Below are positions 1 to 8,595 of a DNA stretch of 22,783 nt, one piece after another. The stretch's first letter is position 1. Each line of letters begins with the position of its first letter. The notes under the pieces were generated by a model. That model worked only from the letters and a program-made list of their open reading frames with translations, did no database searches and had not been told where the DNA came from. The translations under genes were made by a program, and so were the position numbers. The stretch is from JACCVL01 sp038233135. GTDB lineage: Bacteria; Actinomycetota; Actinomycetes; Propionibacteriales; Nocardioidaceae. The stretch spans positions 1-22,783 of the forward strand of contig JBBSMN010000019.1 in the NCBI GenBank assembly GCA_038233135.1, in the 5' to 3' direction.

Positions 1-443
1 CCCTGCGACATGTGGTCCATGCGGGCGCGCTCGAGCTCGACCGGGTCGACGGCGCGCTTGACCAGCAGGTAGTCGCGGATCGCGGCGCCGTGCCGCCCCT
101 CCTCGGCGGTCCACCGGTGCACCCATTCACCCCACGCCGCGTCGCGCCCGAACAGCACCGCGATCTCATGGTGATAGCTGGGCAGGTTGTCCTCGGTGAG
201 CAGGTTGATCACCAGCGCCGACCGGGCCACCTCCGACATCGGCGAGTCGTCGGGCGTCCACGCGTCTCCCTCGAGCAGGCCGTCGAAGTTGCGGCCCTCA
301 CCCCACGGGATGTACTCGTGGGGGAACCACTCCTTCGCGACGTCGATGTGCCGTTCGAGGTTCTGCTCCACGACCTGTTCGAGCTCGAGCAGGAGCTCGG
401 TCTGGCTGAGCGGCGCGGATCCGGAGCGGTGCGTGGTCGTCAT
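1..443 (-). CDS. Acyl-[acyl-carrier-protein] desaturase, N-terminal part (gene runs off the left edge)
   Basis: The first 147 residues are present; the stop lies outside the window. The family is soluble di-iron fatty-acid desaturases (FA_desaturase_2, related to plant stearoyl-ACP desaturase and mycobacterial DesA1/DesA2), which put a double bond into ACP-bound acyl chains. Visible iron-ligand motifs are TEDNLPSYH (ligand Glu about residue 84) and WTAEEGRHG (E115xxH118), spaced as in the family. The second EExxH motif would lie beyond the edge. The ATG at 443 is preceded by an AGGAAGG ribosome-binding site about 8 nt upstream. A perfect 8-4-8 palindrome sits 33 nt before the start, so repression by a TetR-type regulator is plausible (inference). 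Substrate and double-bond position cannot be told from this fragment. Confidence 0.93.
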   Translation of the reverse strand, partial: MTTTHRSGSAPLSQTELLLELEQVVEQNLERHIDVAKEWFPHEYIPWGEGRNFDGLLEGDAWTPDDSPMSEVARSALVINLLTEDNLPSYHHEIAVLFGRDAAWGEWVHRWTAEEGRHGAAIRDYLLVKRAVDPVELERARMDHMSQ

Positions 444-475
444 GGTGAATCCTTCCTCGGGCCATCCGGTCGTCG

Positions 476-495
476 AACCTACGGTAGCGTAGGTT
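476..495. promoter_or_regulatory. Perfect palindrome, candidate TetR-type operator for the desaturase
   Basis: AACCTACG-GTAG-CGTAGGTT is an exact 8-bp inverted repeat around a 4-bp centre. It lies between the divergent desaturase (start 443) and GH114-like gene (start 554). Its size and position near the likely desaturase promoter fit a dimeric repressor site. TetR-family control of acyl desaturases is known in actinobacteria (for example MadR in mycobacteria), but I have not verified that this is the MadR consensus. Confidence 0.6.
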
Positions 496-553
496 GAGCG
501 GACCAGCCGTACGGCCGACAGACGGCGGCCGCGAGCTGGGGCACACTTGCCGG

Positions 554-1312
554 GTGTTCCAGACGCTGATGGGCCTGCTCGCGGCGGCCGTCGCGACCCT
601 CGCACCCGTCCCCCCAACCCCCGCCGCGGACTGGGACTACCAGATCGGTGGCGCCTTCGAGCCCGCCGCGGGCGTCGGGGTCGTCGCACGCGACCGCCAC
701 GACGAGCCGCTCTCGGGGGCGTACTCCGTCTGCTACGTCAATGCCTTCCAGACCCAGCCTGACGAGCGACGGTTCTGGCGCAAGGATCCGGCTCACTGGC
801 GCCTGGTCCTGAAGCGCGACGGCCGCGCCGTGGTGGACGGGGCATGGGGTGAGTGGCTGCTCGACAGCCGTACGCAGGCCAAGCGCCGCGCGCTGGCAGA
901 CATCGTCGGGCGGTGGACGGACCGCTGCGTCACCGACGGGTTCGACGGGGTCGAGCTGGACAACCTCGACTCGTGGGACCGCAGTCGGCGGCTGATCACC
1001 CGGGCGGACAACCGGGCGTTCGCGCTGCTGCTCACGCAGCGCGTTCATGCCGCCGGGTTGGCGGTGGCACAGAAGAACTGGTCGGAGCTGGCAGCTGGCG
1101 GCCCGGACCTGGGCTTCGACTTCGCGGTGGCCGAGGAATGCGCCCGCTACCGGGAGTGCCGGTCGTACGCCGCAGCCTACGCCAGCCAGGTGCTGGCGGT
1201 GGAGTACCGGCGCAAGGACTTCCGGCGCGCCTGCGCCCGGTGGGGCGACCGGCTGTCGATCGTGCTGCGCGACCGCGCCGTGTCGGTCGACGGGGTGAAT
1301 CGGCGCTGCTGA
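554..1312 (+). CDS. Exported GH114-like glycosidase (endo-alpha-1,4-polygalactosaminidase family)
   Basis: Predicted 252 residues. A hydrophobic N-terminus (about residues 5-20, ending in a PTPAA region) looks like a signal peptide with little positive charge. The mature part opens with WDYQIGG and carries YVNAFQTQ, GFDGVELDNLD (129-139) and QKN (173-175), the motif series of the GH114/TM1410 family, whose TIM-barrel uses the acidic residues in the GVELDN strand. Characterised members cut alpha-1,4-linked galactosamine polymers; the substrate here is unknown. I chose GTG 554 because CACACT stands 6 nt before it (leaderless arrangement) and it begins directly before the signal sequence. TTG 494 and ATG 569 are alternatives. 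The gene converges on the DUF72 gene with only 7 bp between stops. Confidence 0.82.
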   Translation: MFQTLMGLLAAAVATLAPVPPTPAADWDYQIGGAFEPAAGVGVVARDRHDEPLSGAYSVCYVNAFQTQPDERRFWRKDPAHWRLVLKRDGRAVVDGAWGEWLLDSRTQAKRRALADIVGRWTDRCVTDGFDGVELDNLDSWDRSRRLITRADNRAFALLLTQRVHAAGLAVAQKNWSELAAGGPDLGFDFAVAEECARYRECRSYAAAYASQVLAVEYRRKDFRRACARWGDRLSIVLRDRAVSVDGVNRRC

Positions 1313-1319
1313 GCCGTCC

Positions 1320-2153
1320 TCACGGGGACGGGGCCAGCCCGAGCCGGTCCATCAGTCGCAACGCGTCGAAGGGGGCACGGACCTTCACGTCGTTGTCGAA
1401 GTAGCAGAAGACGTCGAGGCCCTGGTCGGCCCACCCGCGCACGCGACCCGCCCAGCGGTCGAGCGCCTCGTCGTCGTAGCCGCTGGCGTACAGCTCCTCG
1501 GCGCCGTGCAGCCGCGCGTAGACGAAGTCGGAGGTCACGTCGGTCAGCTGCGGCCACCTGCCGCCGGTGTCCGCCACGACCAGGCCGACGTCGTACGCCC
1601 GCAGCAGCTCGGCCGCTTCGGGCGCGCGGAAGCTTTCGTGGCGCACCTCCAGCGCATGCCGCACCGGCTGGTCAGCCACCTCGGCGGTGATGAGTGCCCG
1701 GTCGTCGGGCACCTTGGCATCGTGCCGCTCGGCCATGCCGGCCGCCTGGTCGGCGGTCCGGGGCAGCAGCTCGAAGAAGGCACCGAGGCGGTCGGCGTCG
1801 AAGCCCAGTGTGGGCGGCAACTGCCACAGCACCGGGCCGAGCTTGGGTCCAAGGGCCAGCACGCCGGAGGCGAGAAAGTTGGCCAGCGCGGTCTCCACCC
1901 CGGCCAGCTTCTTCAGGTGCGTGATGAACCGCCCGCCCTTGACCGACAACACGAAGCCGTCCGGGGTCTGCTCCCGCCAGCTGCGATAGCTGGTCGGCCG
2001 CTGCAGCGAGTAGAACGACCCGTTCAGCTCGATCGACCCGAGCCGGCTGGCGGCGTACGCCAGCTCGTCGCGGTGGCGCAGGCCCTCGGGGTAGAACACC
2101 CCGCGCCACGGAGCGTACGTCCAGCCGGAGATGCCCACGCGGATGTCGGCCAC
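1320..2153 (-). CDS. DUF72 (YecE-like) domain protein
   Basis: A full-length 277-residue member of DUF72. It starts with IRVGISGWTYAPWRGVFYP, the family's opening strand, followed by SIELNGSFYSLQRPTSYRSW and the segment VLSVKGGRFITH. The family adopts a TIM-barrel-like fold, but its biochemical role is not established, so no reaction is assigned. Later blocks (ALEVRHESF, GLVVADTGGRWPQ, DFVYARLHGAEELYASGY) are all intact, which argues against decay. The GTG start at 2153 has no Shine-Dalgarno but TAGCGT exactly 6 nt upstream, suggesting a leaderless transcript. It lies downstream of gntK on the same strand but is separated from it by a strong palindrome, so it is probably its own transcription unit. 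Confidence 0.9.
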   Translation of the reverse strand: MADIRVGISGWTYAPWRGVFYPEGLRHRDELAYAASRLGSIELNGSFYSLQRPTSYRSWREQTPDGFVLSVKGGRFITHLKKLAGVETALANFLASGVLALGPKLGPVLWQLPPTLGFDADRLGAFFELLPRTADQAAGMAERHDAKVPDDRALITAEVADQPVRHALEVRHESFRAPEAAELLRAYDVGLVVADTGGRWPQLTDVTSDFVYARLHGAEELYASGYDDEALDRWAGRVRGWADQGLDVFCYFDNDVKVRAPFDALRLMDRLGLAPSP

Positions 2154-2159
2154 TGCTGC

Positions 2160-2165
2160 ACGCTA
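2160..2165 (-). promoter_or_regulatory. -10 box of a leaderless promoter for the DUF72 gene
   Basis: TAGCGT (TANNNT class) ends 6 nt before the GTG start at 2153. This spacing puts transcription start on the first base of the start codon. The -35 position falls inside the adjoining palindrome. Confidence 0.5.
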
Positions 2166-2167
2166 AC

Positions 2168-2195
2168 GCGACCTCCCCCGGCCGGGGGAGGTCGC
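2168..2195 (-). terminator. Hairpin terminator after gntK (28-bp perfect palindrome)
   Basis: GCGACCTCCCCC and GGGGGAGGTCGC form a 12-bp perfect stem around GGCC. It begins on the base next to the gntK stop codon. There is no T-tract, as is common for GC-rich actinobacterial terminators. The whole 28 bp is self-complementary, so it could also bind a dimeric protein or extrude as a cruciform. Confidence 0.65.
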
Positions 2196-2710
2196 TCAGG
2201 CGGGCGGCGGGTAGGCCAGCACCGCGTCGACCAGGTCGTCCACCGGGCGCATCACGTCGAGCACCAGACCGTCCTCGTCGTCCTGGAGCGGCTCGAGGGT
2301 GTCCAGCTGGGACTCGAGCAGCTCCGGCGGGAAGAAGTGCTCGCGGCCACGCATGCGGCCGAGCAGCTCGTGCTTGTCACCGGCCAGGTGGACGAACCTG
2401 GTGTCGGGTGCCCCCGCCACCAGCACGTCGCGATAGCTGCGGCGCAGCGCCGAGCAGGCAGTCAGGGTCGACTCCCCCGCCGCGTGCCGCTCACCCGCCC
2501 ACGCCGCCAGCGACTCCAGCCACGGCATCCGGTCCTCGTCGGTGAGCGGATGGCCGGCCGCCATCTTGTCCCGGTTGGCCTTCGGGTGGAAGTCGTCCCC
2601 CTCGGCGAAGGGCCATCCCAGCCGCGACGCCAGCTCGAGGGCGACCGTCGTCTTACCGGTTCCGCTGACGCCCATGATCACCAGGTGCACGAGCCTGCCC
2701 GGACCGGCCG

Positions 2711-2714
<4 letters not shown>
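2196..2714 (-). CDS. gntK: Gluconokinase
   Basis: At 172 residues it has the normal length for the small GntK/GntV family, which phosphorylates D-gluconate with ATP to 6-phosphogluconate for the pentose phosphate or Entner-Doudoroff route. Visible features are the P-loop GVSGTGKTT (residues 15-23), the substrate-side motif EGDDFHPKANRDKMAAGHPLTDEDR, the ACSALRRSYRD block, and the REHFFPPELLESQLDTLE stretch typical of the family. GTG at 2714 overlaps the gntT stop by 4 bp (GTGA), so the kinase is translationally coupled to the permease upstream. The pair forms a complete gluconate uptake and activation module. No GntR-type regulator is encoded in the window. Confidence 0.96.
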
Positions 2715-4195
<1,481 letters not shown>

Positions 4196-4202
4196 GAGGG
4201 AG

Positions 4203-4208
4203 AAGTTA
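4203..4208 (-). promoter_or_regulatory. -10 box of a leaderless promoter for the gntT-gntK operon
   Basis: TAACTT (TANNNT class) lies 7 nt before ATG 4195, with no Shine-Dalgarno present. If it is used, the GTG at 4249 is upstream of the transcript and cannot be the start. Confidence 0.4.
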
Positions 4209-4309
4209 TCGGGGTCGTCAACCCGGGTACACAGCTCGCTCGTGCGCACCGGCGTCGGTGGCGCCCCCTAACCTGTGACCCGACATTGTCGACCTGGCAG
4301 GAGCAACCG

Positions 4310-6487
4310 GTGACCGCAACCACACTGGCCGACGAGCGACGCCGCGCCGAGCTTCGGGATCGGGCCGAGCAACACCTGCGGGCACTCGTCGGCAGGCCGG
4401 ACGCGCACCTGCGCGATGACCAGTGGATCGCGATCGAGGCGATCGTGGCCGATCACCACCGCGCGCTGGTGGTGCAGCGGACGGGTTGGGGCAAGTCTGC
4501 GGTCTACTTCGTGGCCACCGCCCTGCTGCGTGCGGCCGACACCGGACCGACCGTCATCGTGTCGCCGCTGCTGGCGCTGATGCGCAACCAGATCGCCGCC
4601 GCCGAGCGGGCCGGCATCCATGCGGTCACGATCAACTCGACCAACCCCGAGGCGTGGCGCGAGACGTACGCGGCGATCGGGCGCGGCGAGGTGGACGTGC
4701 TGCTGGTCAGCCCGGAACGGCTCAACAACCCGGAGTTCCGTGACCAGGTGCTGCCCGACCTGGCCGGCTCGGCGGGACTGGTGGTCATCGACGAGGCGCA
4801 CTGTATCAGCGACTGGGGGCACGACTTCCGGCCCGACTACCGGCGGATCCGTACGCTGCTCGCCGAGCTTCCGGACGGCATCCCAGTTCTGGCCACCACC
4901 GCGACGGCGAACGCGCGGGTCACGGCCGACGTCGCCGAACAGCTGTCCGCGCGCGGCGAGCGGACCCTCGACGACGTGCTGGTGCTGCGCGGCAGCCTCG
5001 ACCGGTCCTCCCTGCACCTGGGGGTCGTGACGCTGCCGTCGCAGGCAGCCCGGCTGACGTGGCTCACCCAGCACCTGCCCGACCTGCCCGGGTCCGGCAT
5101 CATCTACTGCCTCACGGTCGCCGCCACGCACGACGTCGCCGAGCACCTGCGCGGGCAGGGCCACGACGTACGCGCGTACTCCGGGCAGACCGAGCAGGCG
5201 GAGCGGCTGGCGGCGGAGGACGACCTCGTCCACAACCGGGTCAAGGCGCTGGTGGCCACCTCCGCCCTGGGGATGGGCTTCGACAAGCCCGACCTCGGCT
5301 TCGTGGTGCACTTGGGTGCTCCGCCGAGCCCGATCGCGTACTACCAGCAGGTCGGGCGGGCCGGGCGCGGGGTCGAGTCGGCGACGGTTGTGCTGCTTCC
5401 GGGTCGCGAGGACCGGGACGTGTGGGACTACTTCGGCTCGCTGGCGTTCCCACCCGCACCCGACGTGCGCCAAGCACTGCGCGTGCTGGCCGCGCACGAC
5501 GAGGCGGTCGGCGGGCCGATGTCGACAGCCGAGCTGGAGACCCGGGTCGAGCTGCGACGCAACCGGCTCGAAGCGATGCTGAAGGTCCTCGACGTCGACG
5601 GCGCGGTGCAGCGGGTCCGTGGCGGCTGGCGCGCCACCGGCGCGGAGTGGGTCTACGACCAGGAGCGCTATGACCGGGTGGCCGCCACCCGGGCGGCCGA
5701 GGCGGACGCGATGGTGGCCTACCAGGTTTCCGACGGGTGCCGGCTGACGATCCTGCGTCGAGCACTCGACGACCCCGAGCTCGACGGGCGGCCGGATGCG
5801 GACGTGCGGTGCGGGCGCTGTGACCGCTGCGGTGGACTCGACCTCATCGCCGACGTCGACGAGACAGCGATGGCGGCGACGAGGGATCGCCTGGAGCAAC
5901 CAGGGGTGTCGGTCGAGCCGCGACGGATGTGGCCGACGGCCATGCCGGCACTCGGGATAGGCGTCCGCGGACGGATCCGGCCTGGCGAGCAGGCCGCCAC
6001 CGGTCGGGCGGTGGCACGGCTGACCGATCTGGGGTGGGGTGGGGCGCTGCGTACGTTGTTTGCGACCGGGGCTGACGATCAGGAGGTTCCGGTGCCGTTG
6101 CGGCACGCCCTGGCCGACATGCTGACCGCCTGGGAGCTCAATGACGCGCCGGACGGGGTGGTCGGGATCGAGTCGGTGAGCCGGCCGACGCTGGTCGCGC
6201 ACCTGGCCCACGGGGTCGCCCGCGTCACCGGGCTGCCGCTGTTGACGCGGTTCGCGCTGACCTCCGAGGCGGCAGCGACCGGACGCGGTGCGGTCAACTC
6301 GGCGCAACGGCTGGCGGTCGTGTCGCGGCGCTTCCGGCTGCTCGACCCCCCGGCCGTCGCTGGTCGCCGGGTGCTGCTGGTCGACGACCGCGTCGTCACG
6401 GGCTGGACGGCCGCTGTCTGTGCGCAAGCCTTGCGTCAGGCCGGGGCGGCGGCTGTGCATCCGGTGGTGCTGGCCGTCGACAACTGA
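4310..6487 (+). CDS. recQ: RecQ-family ATP-dependent DNA helicase with C-terminal phosphoribosyltransferase-like domain
   Basis: 725 residues. It unwinds DNA 3' to 5' in recombination and fork repair. Helicase motifs: I, RTGWGKS (57-63); II, DEAHCISDWGHDFRPDY (DEAH 161-164); III, ATTATAN; V, ALGMGFDKPDLGFVVHLG; VI, QQVGRAGR (346-353). A zinc module is visible as Cys477, Cys501, Cys504 and Cys507. There is no HRDC domain. Instead about 215 residues follow that end in VLLVDDRVVTGWT (688-700), the PRPP-binding loop signature of type I phosphoribosyltransferases such as ComFC, preceded by RPTLVAHLAHGVARVTGLPLL. GTG 4310 is fixed by AGGAG at 4299-4303. The reading frame is open far upstream of 4310, but that part overlaps gntT and is not coding. 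It is divergent from gntT. Confidence 0.95.
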   Translation: MTATTLADERRRAELRDRAEQHLRALVGRPDAHLRDDQWIAIEAIVADHHRALVVQRTGWGKSAVYFVATALLRAADTGPTVIVSPLLALMRNQIAAAERAGIHAVTINSTNPEAWRETYAAIGRGEVDVLLVSPERLNNPEFRDQVLPDLAGSAGLVVIDEAHCISDWGHDFRPDYRRIRTLLAELPDGIPVLATTATANARVTADVAEQLSARGERTLDDVLVLRGSLDRSSLHLGVVTLPSQAARLTWLTQHLPDLPGSGIIYCLTVAATHDVAEHLRGQGHDVRAYSGQTEQAERLAAEDDLVHNRVKALVATSALGMGFDKPDLGFVVHLGAPPSPIAYYQQVGRAGRGVESATVVLLPGREDRDVWDYFGSLAFPPAPDVRQALRVLAAHDEAVGGPMSTAELETRVELRRNRLEAMLKVLDVDGAVQRVRGGWRATGAEWVYDQERYDRVAATRAAEADAMVAYQVSDGCRLTILRRALDDPELDGRPDADVRCGRCDRCGGLDLIADVDETAMAATRDRLEQPGVSVEPRRMWPTAMPALGIGVRGRIRPGEQAATGRAVARLTDLGWGGALRTLFATGADDQEVPVPLRHALADMLTAWELNDAPDGVVGIESVSRPTLVAHLAHGVARVTGLPLLTRFALTSEAAATGRGAVNSAQRLAVVSRRFRLLDPPAVAGRRVLLVDDRVVTGWTAAVCAQALRQAGAAAVHPVVLAVDN

Positions 6488-6510
6488 TCGCTCAGTGTCA
6501 CTCCGCTGGT

Positions 6511-8379
6511 TTACTCAGCCAGTTCGATGCTCTGCACCGTAAGCGGCGCGTCGGGCTCCTTTGCCCGGAGACCGGCCACGATCACGGGCGACGACGGCGC
6601 CCCAGTATCGGCAAGGCTCTCCAGCTCAGCCGCGATCGGACCGGGGTCTCCGTCCCCGTCAAGCTCGACCGTCTCACCGAGGTCGGCGAGACCCAGCAAC
6701 GCTGTCTGCTCACCGCCCACGTCGACGAGGCCCCACGACCCGTCCGCGCGCAGCTGGAGCGTGCCCGACACAGTCTCGGGCTCGGGGTCCGGCGTCGGCT
6801 CAGACGTCGGCTCGGACGTCGGCGTGGGTTTCGGCGACGGCTTGGGCTTCGGATCCGGCGTCGACGTGGGCTCGTCGGTCGGACCCGGTGCCGTCGGCTT
6901 CGGGTCCGGCGTCGGCTTCGGCGACGGCTTGGGCGTCGGTGTCGGTGTCGGATCAGGGTCCGGCGTCGACGTGGGCTCGTCGGTCGGACCCGGTGCCGTC
7001 GGCTTCGGGTCCGGCGTCGACGGCGGCTTGGGCGTCGGTGTCGGATCGGGGTCCGGCGTCGACGGCGGCTTTGGCGTCGGTGTCGGATCGGGCTCTGGGG
7101 GCGTCTCGGGAGTCTGCGTCGCGGGCGGCTTCGGGTCCTGCGTCGCGGGCGGCTTCAGGTCCTGCGTCGCGGGCGGCTTCGGGTCCTGCATCGTGGGCGG
7201 CTTGGGGGGGTCGGAGGTGGCCCCGTTGCCGGTGCCGTTGTTGTTGCCGTTGCCGGTGGTCAGACCGTCGTTGCCGGTGCTGCCATTGGCTGACCCGCTG
7301 CTGCCGCCGTTGCCGGGTCGGCCACCGCCGGGTTGACTCCGCGGCTTCTTGGCGCTGGACGTGTTTTCCTCCAGCGCAGGGCCGATCTCTGGCTGGGTGA
7401 CCGGCTCGTCCACGGCCGGCACCGACGACACATCAGGCGTCGGCGTGGGCACTTCGAGGTCGGCCGGCAGGTCGCCCCGCTCGTACGCACGGGCGTAGGC
7501 CAGGACGAGTGCGACGTACTCGTCGGAGTGGTTGTAGCGACCGACGGCGGCCTCGGCGCCGGCCTGCGTGCTCAGGTCGTCACCGCCGGCGCACAGGTAG
7601 ACCGCGGCGGCAAGCGCCGCGTCGTCGAGGTCATTGGGGTCACTGACGTCGTCGCCGTCACCGTCCGAGCCGACCACGTCCCACGTCGTCGGGATGAACT
7701 GCAGCGGGCCGACGGCCCGATCCCACGTGGTGTCACCGTCGAGGCGACCCCCGTCGGTGTCGGGGATGGCAGCCACCGGGCCGACGCCGTTGAGCGGCAG
7801 ACCGATGATCGCCGGCTCCGACCGGCCGTCGCTGTCCAGCACGGCGCCGCCGTAGCGGCCGTGGTCGGACTCGACGCGGCCGATCCCGGCAAGCAGGCTC
7901 CAGGTCAGCCCACAGCTGGGCTTGACGGTAAGCAGGATCGACTCGGCGTTTCGGTAGGCCAACAGTGCCGGAGTCGGGATGCCATCGACCGAAGCCGTCG
8001 AGACCGACACGCCGTTGCGACCGCCCTGCGCCAGGTGCTCTGCCTTGTTGGACCCGGCGGCTGCCTGCCGACTGCGCAGCCCGAAGAGCTCATTGCTGGC
8101 GGATTCGACCGAAACGGCCCCGACCTGGCTGACCAGCGCTTGGGACACCCAGGAGGACACCGAGCCGGGCACGACGGCCATCTCCGTCAAGGTTCCGGGT
8201 CCGGGGTCGACCGAGCGTGCAGCAGCCTGGACACCCAGCTGGGCGGTGGAACCGCCCCACGTTGCCGCGGCCACCACCCCGGTAAGCGTGACGACGACCG
8301 CGGCGTGGCCGAGGGGTGGCCGACGACGTCGTGCGGGCATCGGGCCGTTCACCGGCCGACGTCTGCGTCGTGCGCCCAT
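6511..8379 (-). CDS. Membrane-anchored lytic transglycosylase (MltB/SLT_2-like) with Pro/Thr-rich stalk and C-terminal domain
   Basis: 622 residues. Order: Arg-rich cytoplasmic tip, one membrane helix (about 25-40), spacer, catalytic domain about 135-300, proline-rich region about 310-535, and a C-terminal domain of about 85 residues beginning VSGTLQLRADGSWGLVD. Catalytic Glu170 lies in LLAGIGRVESDHGRYGG; AVGPLQFIPTTW (222-233) and DGDGDDVSDPNDLDDAALAAAVYLC are family motifs. The enzyme would cleave the MurNAc-GlcNAc bond of peptidoglycan outside the membrane. The stalk consists of PKPPATQD and PDPKPTAPGPTDEPTSTPDP-type repeats, probably spanning the wall. I do not recognise the C-terminal domain. 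ATG 8379 is preceded by GGTGGAG at good spacing; the adjacent in-frame TTG at 8382 is less likely. It is convergent with recQ, 23 bp apart. Confidence 0.9.
   Translation of the reverse strand: MGARRRRRPVNGPMPARRRRPPLGHAAVVVTLTGVVAAATWGGSTAQLGVQAAARSVDPGPGTLTEMAVVPGSVSSWVSQALVSQVGAVSVESASNELFGLRSRQAAAGSNKAEHLAQGGRNGVSVSTASVDGIPTPALLAYRNAESILLTVKPSCGLTWSLLAGIGRVESDHGRYGGAVLDSDGRSEPAIIGLPLNGVGPVAAIPDTDGGRLDGDTTWDRAVGPLQFIPTTWDVVGSDGDGDDVSDPNDLDDAALAAAVYLCAGGDDLSTQAGAEAAVGRYNHSDEYVALVLAYARAYERGDLPADLEVPTPTPDVSSVPAVDEPVTQPEIGPALEENTSSAKKPRSQPGGGRPGNGGSSGSANGSTGNDGLTTGNGNNNGTGNGATSDPPKPPTMQDPKPPATQDLKPPATQDPKPPATQTPETPPEPDPTPTPKPPSTPDPDPTPTPKPPSTPDPKPTAPGPTDEPTSTPDPDPTPTPTPKPSPKPTPDPKPTAPGPTDEPTSTPDPKPKPSPKPTPTSEPTSEPTPDPEPETVSGTLQLRADGSWGLVDVGGEQTALLGLADLGETVELDGDGDPGPIAAELESLADTGAPSSPVIVAGLRAKEPDAPLTVQSIELAE
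6854..7019. repeat. 61-bp direct repeat in the stalk-coding region
   Basis: Positions 6854-6914 and 6959-7019 are identical over 61 bp and both encode PDPKPTAPGPTDEPTSTPDP in frame. Identity at the DNA level, including wobble positions, implies recent duplication or gene conversion. Shorter related units flank it on both sides. Confidence 0.85.
7115..7210. repeat. Four tandem 24-bp units in the stalk-coding region
   Basis: Units start at 7115, 7139, 7163 and 7187. The first three are nearly identical and the fourth is diverged. Each encodes an 8-residue PKPPATQD-type unit, so copy-number changes keep the reading frame. Confidence 0.85.
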
Positions 8380-8504
8380 CAACTACTCCACCATTCTCCG
8401 CCACAACATCCGGTCCGTTGTGCATGTGCAGCACTGCGACCCAGCGGTCCCGCCGGGTGCTTGACCGATACGACGCCATACAGCGCCACAGGTCAAGTCG
8501 TCGC
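8380..8504 (-). promoter_or_regulatory. Structured 5' leader of the lytic transglycosylase gene (candidate cis-regulatory RNA)
   Basis: Read on the minus strand, three hairpins occur in succession before the GGTGGAG ribosome-binding site. The first pairs CTTGACC with GGTCAAG (8497-8460, 24-nt loop). The second pairs ACCCGGCG with CGCTGGGT (8458-8439, 4-nt loop, one G-U). The third pairs CACAAC with GTTGTG (8422-8402, 9-nt loop). In the second stem the odd pair is G-U in the minus-strand RNA but A-C in the plus-strand RNA, favouring function in the transglycosylase transcript. It does not match the ydaO/c-di-AMP motif as far as I can tell. The leader length rests on the predicted promoter. Confidence 0.45.
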
Positions 8505-8510
8505 AGGAAG

Positions 8511-8516
8511 AATATA
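8511..8516 (-). promoter_or_regulatory. Candidate -10 box for the lytic transglycosylase gene
   Basis: TATATT on the minus strand matches TATAAT at 5 of 6 positions in a GC-rich neighbourhood. No clear -35 box is seen 17-18 nt upstream. An alternative promoter, TTGACC (8496-8491) with TCGTAT 17 nt later, would start inside the hairpin region. Confidence 0.45.
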
Positions 8517-8582
8517 CGGTGACATCTGTCGCTGCTCACCCGGAATGGGCGAACTCATCGGCTGAACGGCCCAGCGGTGCCC

Positions 8583-8588
8583 TACAGT
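8583..8588 (+). promoter_or_regulatory. -10 box of a leaderless promoter for the PhyH gene
   Basis: TACAGT ends 7 nt before ATG 8596 and there is no Shine-Dalgarno sequence, so the transcript probably starts at or next to the start codon. Confidence 0.5.
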
Positions 8589-8595
8589 CCGCCTC

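Noticed and set aside
4279..4292. CGACA-T-TGTCG dyad between gntT and recQ as an SOS box or GntR operator
   Set aside because: It does not match the actinobacterial LexA box (GAAC-N4-GTTC) and is short enough to be chance in this base composition.
4268..6460. 730-codon minus-strand frame opposite recQ
   Set aside because: Antisense shadow of a strongly conserved helicase; no recognisable motifs.
7115..7210. Possible CRISPR array from regularly spaced repeats
   Set aside because: Units are contiguous without spacers and translate in frame into PKPPATQD-type units of the transglycosylase stalk.
8380..8595. ydaO/yuaA (c-di-AMP) riboswitch upstream of the lytic transglycosylase
   Set aside because: The context would suit it, but I could not find the conserved core elements; reported only as an unclassified structured leader.
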